A DNA stretch of 64,000 nt from Coriolopsis trogii (GCA_020543525.1 JAHYIO010000001.1:3472001-3536000); one strand, 5' to 3'. Shown: positions 34,762-46,720, counted from the stretch's first letter. The notes: generated by a model from the sequence alone, not told the origin. Numbers and translations: made by a program.

Positions 34762-37543
34762 TCATGCAACCGCGTCCAGCTCACACAAGAATACAGCCGC
34801 CATCCACGCCAGCACGATCTCCACGCGTGGCCCATGAAGCGGAATGTTGATGTTCAACGGCTTCTTGCCCTTGCCCTTCCCCCCAGCAGCCTTCTCCGCC
34901 GCCGCCTTCTCTGCCTTCTCCCGCTGGCGCTTCGCCACAGGCGCAAGCAGTATCCGCGCCGCGTCGAGCACCTCCAGAAGCTCCTCCCTCGCCCCGCTCG
35001 CTCCCGCATCCGTCGACGTCGACGGCGAGGGCGGCGCCTGGTACTGAGACTGGTACTCGACACCCGCCGCGCTCGAGCTCCCCGCTCCGTGCCCATTCAT
35101 CCCGTACGCAAACGACGAGGACGAGGACGAGCCCGACGGGCCGATCTCTGAAGAAGGGGGTGTCGGGATGCGATGCACGACATCCTTTGCCCTCGCGCTG
35201 GGCGACCGCGGCGGGGGCTCGATCGCCAGCTGCTTCGAGTTCGCGCGGCTCCTCGAGTGCGGCTGGACGCCGGTGCGCCAGCCGCCGGCGAGGCGCTCCA
35301 GGACCTCGACGAACTCCGCCTGGGCCATCGAGCGCGGGGGCAGGAAGACGGGGTAGCCCTCGAGGCCGTCCACGAGTGCGGCCGTGCGGGAGAACGCGGG
35401 GAGGAGCGCGGGGAAGTCGCCGAGCATGAGGTGGCAGATGAGGATGCTGAAGTGCGACTCGACGAGCAGCGGGTGGTACGTCGTGAACATCGGCGTCGTG
35501 TCTGGCACGGGAGGGGGCGTGCTCTGACTACCCGGGCGCAGGGACTCCGAGAGGAGGAACGCGTACTCGGTGCGCTGCGCAATGTCGTCATCCGCATAGC
35601 CATAAGGCCCCTCGAGCGTATCAAAATGCGAGAGGAACTGCCGGTGGTCGCGTATGGCCTTCTTGACGAGGCTAATGATCTGTTCCTTGAACGCCGCGTC
35701 CGCGAGCACTTGTCGGTACGCCTGCAGTTTCGCGCCGTCACGTCGCCCAAGCGGGCCATCCGGGTTCCCTATCTCGACCCCACCGTAGCGGCCGTTCTCC
35801 ACGTAACACAGTCGCATCTCCGCACCATCCACGGAGGAAAGCTTGCGAATGCCCTCAAGCTTGTAAATGGCATCCTCAATCAAGAAAACGGCATGTTGAA
35901 GGTACGCCGCTGCGCGCAGGAACAGGCACTGCGGCTCGATAGGCTCCGGCGCGTCGGGAAGGACAGACGGGTGCAACAGAATCGCTTCCCCATCTGGACC
36001 CTCGACGCTGACCCCGTCCGTTCCTTCTGTGCTTGCGCTGGTGCCATTCGGGGGAGCTTGCCCGTGGGTCTTGCTGCCTCCAGCTTTGCCCTTTTTCTTC
36101 TTGCTATTCTTGCCGCGCTGCTTATCGCCCAGGTTGCTATTCAGATGCGCGGTCCGAGCCTTGCGGAGGGCGCGCGCCTCCTTGATTGCGTGGGTGAAGT
36201 CTTTCGCTGCCAAGGGGTATTCGTCACGGAAACAGTGCACGATGCCGCGCGTGCGGTAAAATTCGAGGCGTTGAGGATTGGCTGCTATCAGCTCATCCAA
36301 AACCTGGGTCGAGGTCGATTCGGCCAATTGTCTGTTTGCAGATTAAGAAAACATAGGGTGGCATTAGGAGGCTGTGACCAACCTGGAGGGTATCTTTTCA
36401 TGGAAAAAGTGCACATATCGTGCATCGACGTCATGTGGGTCTGTCGCGTGTAATCTTGTCAAGGAATTGTCGCAAGACGTGTACGAATGCACGGAGGATA
36501 GTAACGCACCGACTTTGAGAACGCGTTCCGCGATGTCGTCAAACACGCTCCCGCCCTGCATGACCATCACGCTTGATGCGATCTCGTCCGTCGTGTAAGC
36601 CGCTGCAAGCTTTTGGACGGCCAGCGCCCGCAAGCGATGCACCCGCATGGCAGACATGGCGACGTTCCTTCCTCCTCCATCGCCCAGAGGGTTCAGTCCT
36701 AGTGACTGCGCGGTTGCCCACGCGCTTCCATTCATCCCGGCACTCCCGCGCATAGAACCTAACGCTGCCGCGGAGAGCCCAGAATTCGCACGGACTGAGA
36801 GTTCCGCCGCCTCATCTATTAATCGGCGGATGTGGGTGACAGACCGGAATACGCCTGGGTCGATGGGAGGAGGCGTCGCCTTGCCAGGCTTAGGTATCGG
36901 GAACGGAGTCGGAGGGGTCAGCGCGGCGAAAGTGTTCCGTGGCGAGTCGGGGGGAGAGTAATCCGCAAGGCTCGCGAAGCCACGGTCGCGCTGTTTCTGC
37001 GACGAATTGGAGGGGGGATGGAGTCCAGTATGAGTGTGGGGGACTTGGGGTAATGCAGGCAGCTTCGCGTCCGTGGCGGTGAGAGTTGCGGGGTCAAGGT
37101 TGAGAAGGAGAAGGGACTCGAGCAGCTCGAGAGGGAGCTGGAGCCAAGGTCCCTGTTCACGGGGGTGAGGAACGGTGGACACCCGTCATGGAGACAGTGA
37201 GGGGTTTGGAGGAGCGCGCTGAACGTACGTGATACGAGCTGATATACCGCCAGTGCTTGTTCCTACTTATGCATAGGACCGGCGGGCGGTCGTCGGGTGC
37301 ATCTGCAGTCTTTCCGGAGCCTGCGGTAGACTGGTCCTTGGCCTTCGCGCTCTTCTTGGCCTTCTTCTTTTTCTTCTTCTTGCCTTGGGATGGTGCGTCC
37401 GGGGTGTCTGCGCAGTCTGTCGTCAGATCCGGGGGTGAGGAGGAGGGCGACGCCGAGCGAGAGGTGTGCGTCGAAGGAGGAGTGGGCAGCATGGTGCCGT
37501 CATGAGCGTCGCTGTCGCAGTCTGGTACCAGAGCGGAGGCCAT
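34762..37543 (-). CDS. uncharacterised conserved protein, 861 aa, TPR-like segment
   Basis: Four exons: 37543-37229, 37152-36510, 36440-36383 and 36331-34762. The N-terminus is Ser/Pro-rich and then has a run of lysines (GKKKKKKKAKK) like a nuclear localisation signal. Splicing of exons 1 and 2 gives RNKHWRYISSYHGPWLQLPLELLESLL, a protein-like junction. The middle part includes a segment with TPR-like spacing (LEFYRTRGIVHCFRDEYPL, then AAKDFTHAIKEAR). A second Lys-rich patch follows (GKNSKKKKGKAGG), then long helical stretches (RAAAYLQHAVFLIEDAIYKL), a Ser-rich linker and a basic Ala/Lys helix near the end. Function unknown; helical repeats and basic patches suggest a scaffold or nucleic-acid-associated protein. 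A long open frame on the opposite strand is a shadow of exon 4. Confidence 0.78.
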
Positions 37544-38376
37544 GACGAGAGTGTGGAAGGCGAAAGAGAGATGAAGGTCGTTGGGCGGACGTCCGGACCC
37601 TCTTCCGACCTGTGCGGCGATTCCCGGCGTCTCTTGAGACGAAAACTCTACTACGCGCTTCCGATTTGGTAACTCTCCTCGTATGTGGTTCGAGGCGATG
37701 TTCTGGCAGCCGAGCCAACTTGGCATGGGCAGTACCCTCATCACAGCAGATATACATTGTCAACAACATGGCCCTTGTATAGTTCATTTGAATCGCGCAA
37801 AGCCATAGTGTGATTGGGCTACAAACACGAAAGGGGCCATATAACCACAACTGCCACCCGCAAGGCCGCTCAACGGCGTAAAAACAAGGCATACTACCTT
37901 CTCACAAATGACGCATGGGACAATATATCTAACCGGTGCAGGGACCGGGTGAGGGGCGAGGGTAACGCGCTGACAGCCTCAGGGAAGGAATCCATGCATA
38001 CCGGCGGCAGTCCGGCACTGTATGGATGACGTTTACGTAGGCTAGATTGCAGGGATGTTTTGGCGTCGAATGGTGACAAGGTTCACTGATACCCACACAT
38101 CGGAGGTCACTGGACCCATGGGTGGGAACGAATGAGCTACCTGATGTCAAGAAGAGCAAGCTCAGAGATCCTGACTACGGATCATGGTCATGGTTGTCAA
38201 CTAGCGTGGATGCAGATGCAGACATGAGCAGTCCGGCAAGCCTAGTGGAAGTTTCGGGGACGCGCTTGGAGTATTCAGTTCACCCAAAGTGCGCGTCTAG
38301 AAGCATTAAGAAAGACCACGAAAACAATTATCGAGTAGTAACGTACAGAACACGTCCTCGTGTACGGGACAAGCCA
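37544..38376. other. intergenic
   Basis: Promoter of the 861-aa protein gene on the left and the 3' flank of the second fucosyltransferase-like gene on the right. No exon-like sequence. Confidence 0.5.
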
Positions 38377-40221
38377 TTACCAAAAGCGATTCGTATCAGC
38401 AGGAATGTCCTGCGCCATCCGAAGCATCACTATGTTCGACGTCAAACTCGAGAACTACAGCAAAAGGGGACTGCCATCAGCGCACTAGCCCTCGCAATAA
38501 GACGGAGAGCGACGTACCCCGTTGCCAATCAGCACCTGCGCCCGCTGCCCAATCAGCATGTCCACCGACTGAGCGACGTATTGCTGTTCCCAGCTCAGCG
38601 TCATATCCCTACTACTCGCGATCTTGTCCCAACCCCCGAGCTTGTCCAGCTCGCCCTTCAGCTCCGCGACCCAGTCACGCTTCCCGTTGGTCATGATGAA
38701 AATGTTCTTCAGCCCCTTGCCCGCGGGTGTCGCGCGCACCTCGGCCACGCGGTCCACGATTTGTTGCACGGTCGGAAAGCAGTGCCTGAGGTAGATGTTC
38801 TTCCCCTCCTCCGTGTACTCACCCCAGCCCGCAGACGGTGGGGGCTCGAAGTGGTCCGGGAGCTCGGGGAATTGGTTGAATCCGTTCCATTGCGACGACC
38901 AGCGCGCAAAGTGCAGGCAGTGGTTCTCAAAGTCTCCCCGTCGGATATGTAGCGCGAGCAGCCCGGGTATCGTAGTGTATGGATGGGCGTTGCGCAATGG
39001 GAATAGGGAGGCGAACCAGGACGAGGAGGTGAAGAGGCGGTGGTTGGCGAGGAAGCCATCCTCGATGAGCTTAGACCACCGGAATTGGGTCATGATAGGG
39101 GACTTCTTGAGCGAGTCCCATACTCCAAGAATACGCTTGCTGCCGAACATCCTGACAAAGTGCCATGAGCAAAGGCGTCAGCGCGCACACGACAGACATA
39201 CCAGATGCTCCAGATTTGAGCAGACTGTTCATCAATTTCCACGCAACGGGACATTGTGGCGAGCTTGTCCACCCATGCCTTCAGGATGACGCCTCCGTCC
39301 TCTTCCGCATCGAGCTTGAACAAGCTGTCGCTCGCAATCTTTTCGGACTCTGGACAGACCTCCTTCCAATAGTGTTTTGGAATAGCACGGGGCGCTGTGT
39401 CTCCAGGTGGCCAGTGTCCTCCGGCCGCGGGACCTGGATACGAAGTCTGGTGAGAACGAACCAGCGAAGATGGTTTGCCGAAGATAACGTCCCCGCATCA
39501 CTTTCAGCGGGCGCGGCAAAGAGTCCTTTGGCTCGTAGAACCCAGTGTGAATCCAGAAATGCGGGCGGAAGGCTTACCGTGCAATAGAGCCGAGATGGGT
39601 ATTCGCGAAGGAATAAGGTGCCCGTTAAAGTCAGTATAGTCCGACCCGTCCTTGTTCCACGTGTAGTTATTGTATACGTATCTGGGCGACCGTTCATGGC
39701 GCGTTACGGTGCACGACAGAGACGATAGTACTCACGCGCGACCGGACTCGTGTGCCAAGTGCAAGTTCAAGAGGTGTTCTTGCATCGCATTTCCCCACCC
39801 AGACCCTGACGCCAGTCTAAGTCTTTCCTCCGCATAACCGAGATGAAGCACACGAACCATGCACATGATTTGCATACCAAATGAACTTCCCATGCTTTCC
39901 TTCGGGATACGGAGAGTCCGGTGTATGCTGTCGTAGCTCCGCCTCGTAGTACTTCTCGTACAGCGGCGGCTTCGAGTGGATCTCTGCGACTATCGTTTCC
40001 ACTGCACCGTCCGCACTCCAGAAAAAGTGCACGGCGCCAACACAGAGGACAGTGAACACGAGCAAGCGGAGTATGCGCTTGGTGTAGAAACGCGTGAAGC
40101 ATGGCTGGCTGTCCCTGCGGCGCTTGGTGAGACCATGGCGGCCGGAAGCTGTAGGGAGTATGTCGTGGAAATTGCTGCGACCTGAGCTGCCAGAGAGCCT
40201 CTGAGACAACGAGCGAAGCAT
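38377..40221 (-). CDS. O-fucosyltransferase-like type II membrane glycosyltransferase, copy 2
   Basis: A 493-aa protein from exons 40221-39858, 39805-39736, 39681-39578, 39433-39202, 39151-38518 and 38454-38377. A 50-residue basic cytoplasmic tail precedes one membrane segment (about 51-68, LLVFTVLCVGAVHFFW). Family motifs match copy 1 (11284-13037): GSGWGNAMQEHLLN, YNNYTWNKDG, GGHWPPGDTAP, LALHIRRGDFENHC, PAGKGLKNIFIMTNG and the terminal FSSLTSNIVMLRM...NRFW. All five introns fall at equivalent positions, and exons 2, 3 and 6 have identical lengths (70, 104 and 78 nt) in both genes. The third intron is unusually long (144 nt). A Golgi location and a GDP-fucose donor are inferred from the topology and the HxRRGDF-type motif. 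Confidence 0.85.
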
Positions 40222-40647
40222 TGCGTGGGACGTGCCGTCGGCCCAGAGTGCACAGAGGAATCAGCTCAGACGAGGATCGAGCTGGCCGCATCCGACGTCG
40301 AAAGCCACCCCGCGCCGAAATGGCACGACCATAATAGGAAACCAGGTTACGCGCCATCGTCTTCCAGCAGCCCTTGACTCCCGACCTTTCATGTTCGTTT
40401 GCAGCGTCGTCCGGAGAGAAATGGTATGCAGTCTAAGATACAGCAGATGGCGTACGCTCTGATACGTATATATATGCGACAGGTGACGCGCGGCGATGCT
40501 GCGGTCATTGCTTCCGTACGCTCGTATCTGATTCAGTCTGGGTGGATGCGCGTATCGCCCATGGCATGCAGTGTCTGGCACTTCGATCCAGAAATTTCAC
40601 GCTGGCCAACGTACGTCCTTCCCACCGGGGACCGTCTCCGATGTGCG
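40222..40647. other. intergenic
   Basis: Upstream of the second fucosyltransferase-like gene and downstream of the DUF3140-like gene. No exon is supported. Confidence 0.5.
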
Positions 40648-41544
40648 CTACTCAGACCCCCCAACCTTGGATTTCTTCCTGGGACGGTCGTCCTGGGTGT
40701 CGTCCTCGACTGCTTCAACTTCTCCGTCAACGCCGTTTCCCTTGACCTTGACCTGGTCAGCGTCGGCCGCGTTCGTCTCGTCCTCGTCGAGCTTGCGTTT
40801 CTTAGCTTCCGTCTGGTCCGGCTCCTCGCGTTCTTCTCCGGTGGTGCTCTCGGCGCTCTTGCTCTTGTGTGGCGCATCCGACTTTTGTTCACCGTTGACG
40901 GCGGACGGGTCCTCGGACGTTTCAGCGTCGGTGTTGGGCTCCTCGGACTGTTGCTCGGCCTCGTCGGCTTTCCCGGGCTCCTCATCGAGCTCCTTCACGA
41001 CATCCTGTATTGGTGGTTGGTGGTCGGCGGATGACAAAAGACAAGAGGAAAAACTTACATGACCCCAGTTTTTCAGACTACGTCCGCGGTGTCAACGCGA
41101 GTGTTCGAAGAATATACAGTCAGTACGAACCTGATGGTGCTTTTTGCGTTCTCCAGTTCCTCACGCGTCTTTGTCTCTTTAAGGTGGTCCTCCTGCGCTA
41201 AGTGTCTGTTCGCATAGCTGCGCAGTGGTGAGCTGCGTCCTGAGCGAGCTTGTTCGTCTGTGCGTACCCCACCACCTTCCGCATATGCTCGATGTCGTCC
41301 TGCAGTCATTTCCTCAGCTCCAATCAGGATGACTCGTTCGTGGGCGACATACATCATCGTACTTTGTCGCGTCCTTGTCTGGGTTCTTGCGAAGGATCTC
41401 GATGATCTTGTGACCGCTCTCGATACCAACCCCAGTCCCTGCTTTCTCGCTCTTGGGGTCTGCAAGCCATGCCTCGAGCTCGTCCACCGTCATGTTGACT
41501 TCCTCGTTAAACTGAGCGATGACTTCTTCTTTGGACTTGACCAT
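40648..41544 (-). CDS. DUF3140-like protein with a charged C-terminal tail
   Basis: A 228-aa protein from exons 41544-41353, 41299-41268, 41217-41131, 41077-41059 and 41004-40648; two internal exons are only 32 and 19 nt. Residues 1-110 match the DUF3140 pattern: KEEVIAQFNEEVNMT, LEAWLADPKSEKAGTGVGIE, SGHKIIEILRKNP, DDIEHMRKVVGYANRHLAQE, then a Lys/Glu helix ending STISLKNWGHD. The rest is an acidic, Glu/Asp/Ser-rich disordered tail with KKRKLDEDE and PRKKSKV, which look like nuclear localisation signals. DUF3140 domains are known in bacteria and fungi and are sometimes labelled DNA-binding without proof. A nuclear role is inferred from the tail. Confidence 0.82.
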
Positions 41545-42505
41545 TCTCGTCGACGGAGGCCAGGGCGCAAGAGTGGGCGCGGTGAAAGAGAAAGGGGAAA
41601 GCAGTTACGGTGCGATATCCGCCTCGAGCGTATTTATGGGACTGCTCACTTGGCTGACAGATTTCTGCTCGTTGTCTGTCAACCACATCGCGGACTTCTG
41701 AGGAATGCTTGCGTCCGTTGGACGTGCGGCGTCTTTCTGCCAAGGTGAACCTTATTCACAACACTCCGTCTCAGCTCCCTCACGGTCCCGAGCTTGGTCA
41801 TTGTGCAGTGCAATCAGTCGGAAGATACACGTATTCCCAGCCGGCGAAATCGGCGAGTTCTCGCCACTGACTCGTCATGCCTGCATTGCGGTTGCACAAG
41901 TTGAATGGATACTCACGCGGACGACAGCAGCAGCAGCCACTTCGAAAGCCGTGGACATTTCTATCTATCATCCTTCCCGCGGTCTCACTCACTCCCTGAG
42001 TTCCTAAAATTCCATCCGCCAGGTACTAGGGCTTCGTGCTGACATGCGGACTTAGAGCACTGGCGCGAATCCGCCACACCTTGGGGCTAGATATTGATGG
42101 TGGCGTCCGGCGTGTGGACGTCAAAGGTGCATTACTGGAAGGTCTTCAGAGCGTGCATTGAACCGTACATGCATCCAAATTCCATCGTGCAGCCGCTGCG
42201 CTCATTGGCGTTCTTTCTCTGCTCCCAGCGTTGGTAATCCCTCCGAGTTTGGCAATGAATATGATCTGAACAAAATATCACTCCGTCGTTGCTTACTTTG
42301 GGGGCGAGGAGATATTTAGTGACTCCATCGACTACATATGATAGTATGCGGAGAGCGCTCAAGGGTTACATACGTTCCCTCCTGGACATATCCTCTCCTC
42401 TTGCCGTGCCCGTAGAGCTTGTAGGAGACAACCTTCAATACAGGATGTAGTAGTGTCAGATATCAGCTTGCTTGGAGACTTAGCTTGGAGGGGCCACAAA
42501 AAATT
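41545..42505. other. intergenic
   Basis: Promoter side of the DUF3140-like gene, then about 900 bp without a supportable exon up to the tRNA gene. Confidence 0.45.
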
Positions 42506-42585
42506 TGAACCCTGCCCGGATTGAACGGACGACCTTGAGGATTTCCCAACTGGAATCTCACGCGCTACCACTGTGCCAAGGGTTC
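42506..42585 (-). tRNA. tRNA-Trp (anticodon CCA) with a short intron, copy 1
   Basis: Read on the minus strand, an 80-nt unit folds with a 7-bp acceptor stem (GAACCCT with AGGGTTC), a D arm containing AGTGGTAG, a T arm GTCCG-TTCAATC-CGGGC and discriminator A. It is followed by a run of six T, a Pol III terminator. The anticodon loop TTCCAG followed by about 8 extra bases (TTGGGAAA) fits CCA with an intron at the canonical position after base 37. The base pair next to the loop (31-39) would be A-C, and one D-stem pair is also A-C, so identity is likely but not certain. An identical copy lies at 61914-61993. Confidence 0.72.
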
Positions 42586-42917
42586 ATATCATATGGAGCC
42601 TCAACATAACATATAGGGACAACGCAAACTCATGGGAATCGTACACCAGTCGCCCTCAGTGAACTTCTATCATATATTCATACATCATATCGCATGTAGT
42701 ATCGTACAGTTAGCGTTCTTAGTCGTACATGAAGTGTTCAATATGCAACAGTCGACCATGAGTCGACTCGAACAGCAACTCCAGAGCACTGAGGCTTCTA
42801 GTAAACAATAAATACCCAGTAAATATCGATCGCGCGTACAGCCTGGTGTACGAGTCGTCAGCATGCCTCAACCGCTCGGTGTGTGCATGCAAGTACGCAC
42901 CTGGTCCGGCAGGCATC
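42586..42917. other. intergenic
   Basis: Short AT-richer spacer upstream of the tRNA and downstream of the 289-aa gene. Nothing recognised. Confidence 0.5.
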
Positions 42918-43891
42918 CTACGCCCACAGCGTCAGCTTCGAGAACTCGACACCGCCATACACGTTCTGGTGGGCCACGAACAGCGCACCCAAGCGTGTCG
43001 CTGTAGGATGAAATTGTGAGTTCAGACGAAGACAAAGACAGCGTGGCGGGGACGACAACGACAAAGCGACAAAAGACGCGATGGAGGGGAACGCAAATAC
43101 TCACCGCCCTGCATACCAGACTCTTTACATGGCGCCGCTGTGAGTCCTGCAGCGGTCAGCGCGGCCATGACCTGCCCATATGTCCCACGGAAGAACGAGC
43201 TCGGCATGCCGCGCGTCTCCACTTCCTCGGACCGGATGCTCAAGCAAGACAACCTGTTCATGTTCACCTCGGCGTTGTGACAGGACCCGCGCGAGGATGA
43301 CACGGCGTCCATGGGGTCCCCGAGCTCGACCGCTGCGGGAGACGAGTCCATGCCGACGGCCATGACGGCCTTGGCAATTCGGTACTTGAGGCGCGCGAGC
43401 CGGTGCTGGGAGAGCTTGCGGGGCGGCTGCGTGAGCTGCGACGCGAAGCGGATGAGGAGCCCCTCGCCATCCGTCTCGATCTCGCTCTCGATGGTGATCT
43501 CCGGGAGCGGCTTCGACGTCAGGGACAGGAGAGGAGAAGGGGGCACGGGAGAGGCGCTGCGCCTGGTGGTGCCTTTGCTTCTTGAGAGAGTAGCGGCGGC
43601 GGCAGCAGCGGTCGTGAGGGTCTCCGAGGAGGCGGTGGGGAACGTCCAGTCGGAATCGAACGTCGCTACACTTCGGGAGCTGCGGGAAGGGCGTAGCCGC
43701 CTGAAGAGGAGAGGCTCTCGCTCCAACGTCGGCTTGTGCAGACTCGGGGTACTGGAGCGCGAGACAGACTCGAGATGAGTTGTCGAGGTGGAGACAGAAC
43801 CACTGCGAGAGCGCGATCGCCGGAAGGAGACGTTGGCGAACTCGACGAGGTAGGGAATGCCGAAGGCGTTGAAGCGGACCTCGGGTGCCAT
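42918..43891 (-). CDS. uncharacterised 289-aa protein, Ser/Arg-rich
   Basis: Two exons (43891-43105 and 43000-42918) around a 104-nt intron (GTGAGT...CTACAG). The protein starts MAPEVRFNAFGIPYLVEFANV, continues through a Ser/Arg-rich disordered region with repeated SRSRSGS-like sequence, and has a predicted helical part (RLARLKYRIAKAVMAVGMD). The intron joins CKESGMQG to ATRLGALFVAHQNVYG, ending GVEFSKLTLWA. No domain is recognised. The continuity of sensible sequence across the junction supports the model. An ATG at 44047 lies in the same frame but would add 52 residues of leader-like sequence, so the ATG at 43891 is preferred. Confidence 0.68.
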
Positions 43892-44691
43892 TGTTGGTGG
43901 TCGATAGTTAAGGGTTTGTGTGGAAGTGATACAACCAATACCGGATTGGAGTAAGAGGGGGGGAAAGAGGAGCAGACGGGAAAACGAAGTTGATGGTGTC
44001 GCGATGGTGGACAGAACGTCGGGGCTCAGCAGATCCTCGCAGCCCATTTATCCCGGGACGAGCTGTGACCTTGTGTTCGGCACGTTGATATTGGCCAGGG
44101 TCCTGTCGTATGCTGACTTGTCCACCTCGGCTAAACGAGGTCCCAGTAGATGCATCTGAAGAGGCACACTGTGAACGAGCCGGGCCACGTTCCGACAATG
44201 ATGCAATAGAACGGAGGGTCGGGCTGCAGGTTCGATGCACACGTCAGTATTCGCCAGCTAGTGCCGTATGCCCGGACACAAGAACCAAGTGAGAAGGGCC
44301 CCATTTGCGGGAAGGCCACCAGTTTTGTGATAACACACTAGAATTCGGAGCAGAAGCGAGTTCATGGGTCACCGCCTAGCGCCATAGAGATCGCCACGAC
44401 CAACGATGCGGCTCAGGATGCCTAGCACCAGGTGTCAGCTGGTATAGTATGATGAGGGTAGCAGTCGATGAGATGTTTCATTCAGTAAACGCGACAAACA
44501 TGAGGACGCTTGGAGCGCCTTGTCAGCAGCCTTGCATGGTCGACACTTGCAGCATGCCTTCCAGTAAACCACGTGTCTTCGCATATGCATCTGTAGCTAT
44601 GAACATCGCTTGAAGATCTTGTATTGGTCTTAACCTGTGGCCAAGGTAATGGAGGAGAGGGAAGGACGTGAGCTCCGCATGATTAACTGCA
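43892..44691. other. intergenic, left part of a diverged duplication
   Basis: After the promoter of the 289-aa gene, about 44461-44690 resembles 48595-48800 (shared words include acgcgacaaacatgag). It is the left flank of the inverted-repeat element. Confidence 0.5.
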
Positions 44692-44733
44692 TTATGGGCC
44701 ATAATCCGCCGGACTCCGTCGGATTCCGTCGGA
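44692..44733 (+). repeat. left 42-bp terminal inverted repeat
   Basis: Exact reverse complement of 47082-47123. Modules in order: TTATGGGCCATAA, TCCGCCGGA, C, TCCGTCGGA, T, TCCGTCGGA. Confidence 0.95.
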
Positions 44734-45150
44734 CTGGCGTCTAATTCTCTTCAGCCAATGGCAGCTCGCTGCCATACTCACGCGATTTGCCTCGCTTCTG
44801 ACGAGCGATAAGTCTCCTCGCAGATGAGCGGCCACTGCTTGGTTTCTACCCACATCCTATGTCATGTCAGTCTTATGTTCTCACCTTCTCACTTCGCGTG
44901 CTGGTACATACTGTGTGGTGCCAATGCACCTAGCATACTCTTCCATACCTGCCTGTATCTCCCCCTACGATACCTTTCATTCTGCTCAGTGCACAATGGC
45001 ATGAACATCACCCTAGCATGATCATCGCCAAAGGTACGTCCTTGCAAGTAACTTTATCTGATGTAGTGTAGTCAACTTGATACTCCTGCCCACCTTGTAA
45101 GTCAGTCCACCATACTGCCTGTCTGGTCAGTTGCCAGACCACCAACGTCT

Positions 45151-45898
45151 GTCCAGTCGCTCAATCACCCGACTTCTAACCATCCACTCTTACGTCCTGC
45201 CCATGTACAGAATTCACCCGTCAATGCTCCCGCCTACCTGGCAAGTCAGTCCACCTTACTGCCTTTCTCGCCAGTTGTACTGCCTGTCTGGTCAGTCACC
45301 AGACCGCCATACTGCCTGTCTGGTCAGTCGTCAGACCACCATACTGCCTGTCTGGTCAGTTGCCAGACCACCATACTGCCCGTCTGTCCAGTCGCTCAAT
45401 CACCCGACCTCTAACCATTCACTCTTACGTCCTGCACATGTACAGAATTCACCCATCGAGGCTCCTGCCTACCTGGCAAGTCAGTCCACCTTACTGCCTT
45501 TCTCGCCAGTTGTACTGCCTGTCTGGTCAGTCACCAGACCACCATACTGCCTGTCTGATCAGTTGCCAGACCACCATACTGCCCATCTGTCCAGTCGCTC
45601 AATCACCCAACTTCTAACCATTCACTTTTACGTCCTGCCCATGTACAGAATTCACCCATCAATGCTCCCGCCTACCTGGCAAGTCAGTCCACCTTACTGC
45701 CTTTCTCGCCAGTTGTACTGCCTGTCTGGTCAGTCGCCAGACCGCCATACTGCCTATCTGTCCAGTCGCTCAATCACCCGACTTCTAACCATTCACTCTT
45801 ATGTCCTGCACATGTACAGAATTCACCCATCGAGGCTCCCGCCTACCTGGCAAGTCAGTCCACCTTACTGCCTTTCTCGCCAGTCATTCTGACTGTCC
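45151..45898 (+). repeat. nested tandem array: four units with 3, 2, 1 and 0 copies of a 32-bp block
   Basis: Units start at 45151, 45386, 45589 and 45760 with gtccagtcgctcaatcaccc. The spacings of 235, 203 and 171 bp fall by exactly 32 bp. Each unit has a core of about 139 bp followed by a 32-bp block (ctgtctggtcagtcaccaga...) present three, two, one and zero times. Units 1 and 3 share one core variant (gtcctgcccatg, tcaatgctcc) and units 2 and 4 share the other (gtcctgcacatg, tcgaggctcc). An open frame of about 250 codons runs through the array but is a by-product of the repeats. Confidence 0.9.
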
Positions 45899-46720
45899 AT
45901 TTTTGTGTCCTGCTCAGATGGCCCACTCCTCATCCTGCACATGATGGATACAGGTGCATCATAACATCCTCAGCCCTCCCTTTGGCCCTCAACAAATGGA
46001 ATGAGACTCTCCAAGAGGGATACCTTCGATGCAGTGAGTGTGCAGTTGCAATTCGAGACTGTGAGCCTAATCCGGTCATGCATGGGATGCCAAGTATAGG
46101 TGACTTCAACTTGTTGATACATAGGACCTCTACTGCTTTGTTCCTCTGTGGAAGCAATGGAGAGCCATCTTGCCTAAGTCTCTGTACCTTACCTCCCTCA
46201 GGTTAGCTCTTATCGTCATCCCTATCTCCTCATCTGTCTTGCACGAGTCCCATACTCTCCTTATCCCATGCACTGCCACACCCCTAAGGTCACACAGGTG
46301 GACAGGGACCATCGAGCACTTCACGAGCACCATCCCCAGATGGCGAAATGCACCTTGGCAGAGCTTTGCGCTCCTATGTGATGCCATCGTGGTGGACTCT
46401 GAATCTTACACAATCAGGTGGCGCAAGCAGTACTCACACCTTGCATTTTCCAAAGAGATCCACAGATGACACAACGACCCCTTGCAGGTCTGTCGCATTC
46501 TTGGACTGATAGAGTGCAGTGTAGTCGAAAAGCGAGGGGGTACCATTCATCGAGGCAGAAGAAGATGTGTTGCACACGGAAACATCAGTACTAGAAGATA
46601 GAACTTACGCTGATATGAGGTGACCAGTCAAATACAATCAATTCACACTGACATTGTAAGTGCCCGGAGCTAGGTAGGTAGGAGGTGCAACCTGGCAGTC
46701 GGTCCTTCAACTCATGCAAG

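Noticed and set aside
35173..36453. Open frame of 426 codons on the plus strand
   Set aside because: It is the antisense shadow of the GC-rich exon 4 of the 861-aa protein gene, Arg/Ala-rich and without domains.
45131..45892. Open frame of 253 codons on the plus strand
   Set aside because: It runs entirely through the nested tandem repeats. Repeat units that are not multiples of three shift the peptide between frames, and the composition (Pro, Ser, His, Cys, Tyr) is repeat-driven.
45151..45898. CRISPR-like array of short spaced repeats
   Set aside because: The host is a eukaryote, the blocks are directly abutting rather than separated by unique spacers, and the pattern is an ordinary nested tandem repeat.
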